DNA of 64,000 nucleotides from Arthrobacter sp. NicSoilB8 (GTDB lineage: Bacteria > Actinomycetota > Actinomycetes > Actinomycetales > Micrococcaceae): positions 2,852,001-2,916,000 of the forward strand of contig NZ_AP024655.1 in NCBI RefSeq assembly GCF_019977355.1. Direction: 5' to 3'. Positions within the stretch are counted from its first letter, which is position 1, and every line of letters begins with the position of its first letter. Positions 63,517-64,000 of this stretch are shown piece after piece. The notes under the pieces were generated by a model. That model saw only the letters and a program-made list of their open reading frames with translations. It did no database searches and was not told the DNA's origin. The position numbers and the translations under genes were made by a program.

Positions 63517-64000
63517 ATGGCGCCCAGGAAACGCACCCGATCCCGACTCGCCGCGACCCTGTGGCGGCTTTTCGGCTTCCTGACCGCTAGCGCGGTCTGC
63601 GGCGTCCTGGCCGCCAGTCTCCTGGTCCCTACCGTGGCCGGTGCCGGCGTCGCCGTCAAGGAATCGATTGTCCTGTTCAACAGCCTTCCGTCGGAACTGA
63701 CCGTTGATCCGCCGTCGCAGTCCACCAGGGTGCTCAGCGCCGACGGGAAACCAATCGCCACCTTCTATGCGGAGAACCGGGTGAAGGTCCGGCTCGACCA
63801 GATGTCGCACTACATCAAGGACGCAATCGTGGCGATCGAGGACCGCCGCTTCTACGAGCACGGCGGGATCGACCCCCAGGGGATTGTCCGGGCGCTGGTG
63901 TCCAACCTGCGCAGCGGCAGCCGGCAGGGGGCCTCCACCCTGACCCAGCAGTACGTGACCAACGTGCTCAACGAATCCCTGGTCTCGGCGGACCGGGGCG
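63517..64000 (+). CDS. class A penicillin-binding protein, 3'-truncated by window end
   Basis: ATG 63517, 13 bp after the LURP-one-type gene; open to the window end (about 161 residues visible). A basic start (APRKRTRSR) and one membrane helix (about 19-48) are followed by the GT51 transglycosylase domain. Visible motifs are AIVAIEDRRFYEHGGIDPQGIVRAL (catalytic Glu in EDRRFYEH) and GASTLTQQYVTNVL (motif 2). Class A PBPs polymerise lipid II glycan strands and cross-link stem peptides. The transpeptidase half and any PASTA domains lie beyond the window. Confidence 0.93.
   Translation, partial: MAPRKRTRSRLAATLWRLFGFLTASAVCGVLAASLLVPTVAGAGVAVKESIVLFNSLPSELTVDPPSQSTRVLSADGKPIATFYAENRVKVRLDQMSHYIKDAIVAIEDRRFYEHGGIDPQGIVRALVSNLRSGSRQGASTLTQQYVTNVLNESLVSADRG

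Noticed and set aside
1..64000. Prophage, integrative element or insertion sequence
   Set aside because: No integrase, transposase, phage structural gene, tRNA attachment site or flanking long direct repeat was found; composition looks uniform apart from short regulatory islands.

Overview
The window is GC-rich throughout, with dense, often overlapping genes. It looks like a high-GC actinobacterium, most plausibly the Arthrobacter/Pseudarthrobacter group (Micrococcaceae). Supporting signs are a maleylpyruvate-isomerase-fold (mycothiol-type) protein, LGFP repeats, and a cyclic-di-AMP riboswitch in front of an NlpC/P60 peptidase. No database search was possible, so the taxonomy is inference. 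No rRNA, tRNA, CRISPR array, integrase or transposase was seen.

Layout. 1-4.3 kb: the 3' part of an RND efflux pump, a secreted protein of unknown role, and a membrane-anchored beta-lactamase-fold hydrolase. 4.5-6.8 kb: a hipBA toxin-antitoxin pair with a phased palindrome array in front of it, then a RibD/DHFR-like reductase. 6.9-10.2 kb: an operon of PAP2 phosphatase, DedA protein, response regulator and histidine kinase, with a direct-repeat box upstream. 10.4-20.3 kb: cell-envelope and secreted genes (NlpC/P60 peptidase with riboswitch, cation/proton antiporter, AlkD-like repair protein, lipoproteins, two paralogous GH16 lipoproteins, a dienelactone-hydrolase-like lipoprotein) and a DUF6325 gene followed by a 51-residue Arg/Asp-rich microprotein. 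21.2-25.6 kb: alcohol dehydrogenase and TetR regulator, divergent from a Baeyer-Villiger-type monooxygenase and an alpha/beta hydrolase, which together make a plausible alcohol-ketone-ester-cleavage route. The monooxygenase has no normal start codon. 25.6-32.9 kb: a 1211-residue secreted beta-propeller/LGFP protein, small NTF2 and DinB-fold proteins, a decayed Gfo/Idh/MocA gene and a class V aminotransferase-fold protein.

33-44 kb: an eight-gene, mostly ATGA-overlapping operon: MHS-family transporter, shikimate-dehydrogenase-like protein, SDR, Gfo/Idh/MocA, Old-Yellow-Enzyme fusion, TIM-barrel lyase/isomerase, aldo-keto reductase and a ketosteroid-dehydrogenase-like flavoprotein. A LysR gene lies upstream. 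It looks like a catabolic operon for a cyclic polyol or cyclohexane carboxylate.

48-63 kb: two divergent operons around a GntR regulator that together appear to encode a complete D-lysine/pipecolate to 2-oxoglutarate route. One side has a DadA-like dehydrogenase, a polar amino acid ABC importer and an ornithine-cyclodeaminase-family (ketimine reductase) protein. The other has a pipecolate-oxidase-like flavoprotein, a 2-oxoadipate dioxygenase/decarboxylase (HglS), an ALDH7-type dehydrogenase, a Glu/Leu-type amino acid dehydrogenase and a YdiJ-type D-2-hydroxyglutarate dehydrogenase. The window ends in a class A penicillin-binding protein.

A cross-cutting pattern is that short tandem duplications, most often of exactly 15 bp, sit at the extreme 5' or 3' ends of many otherwise unrelated genes.
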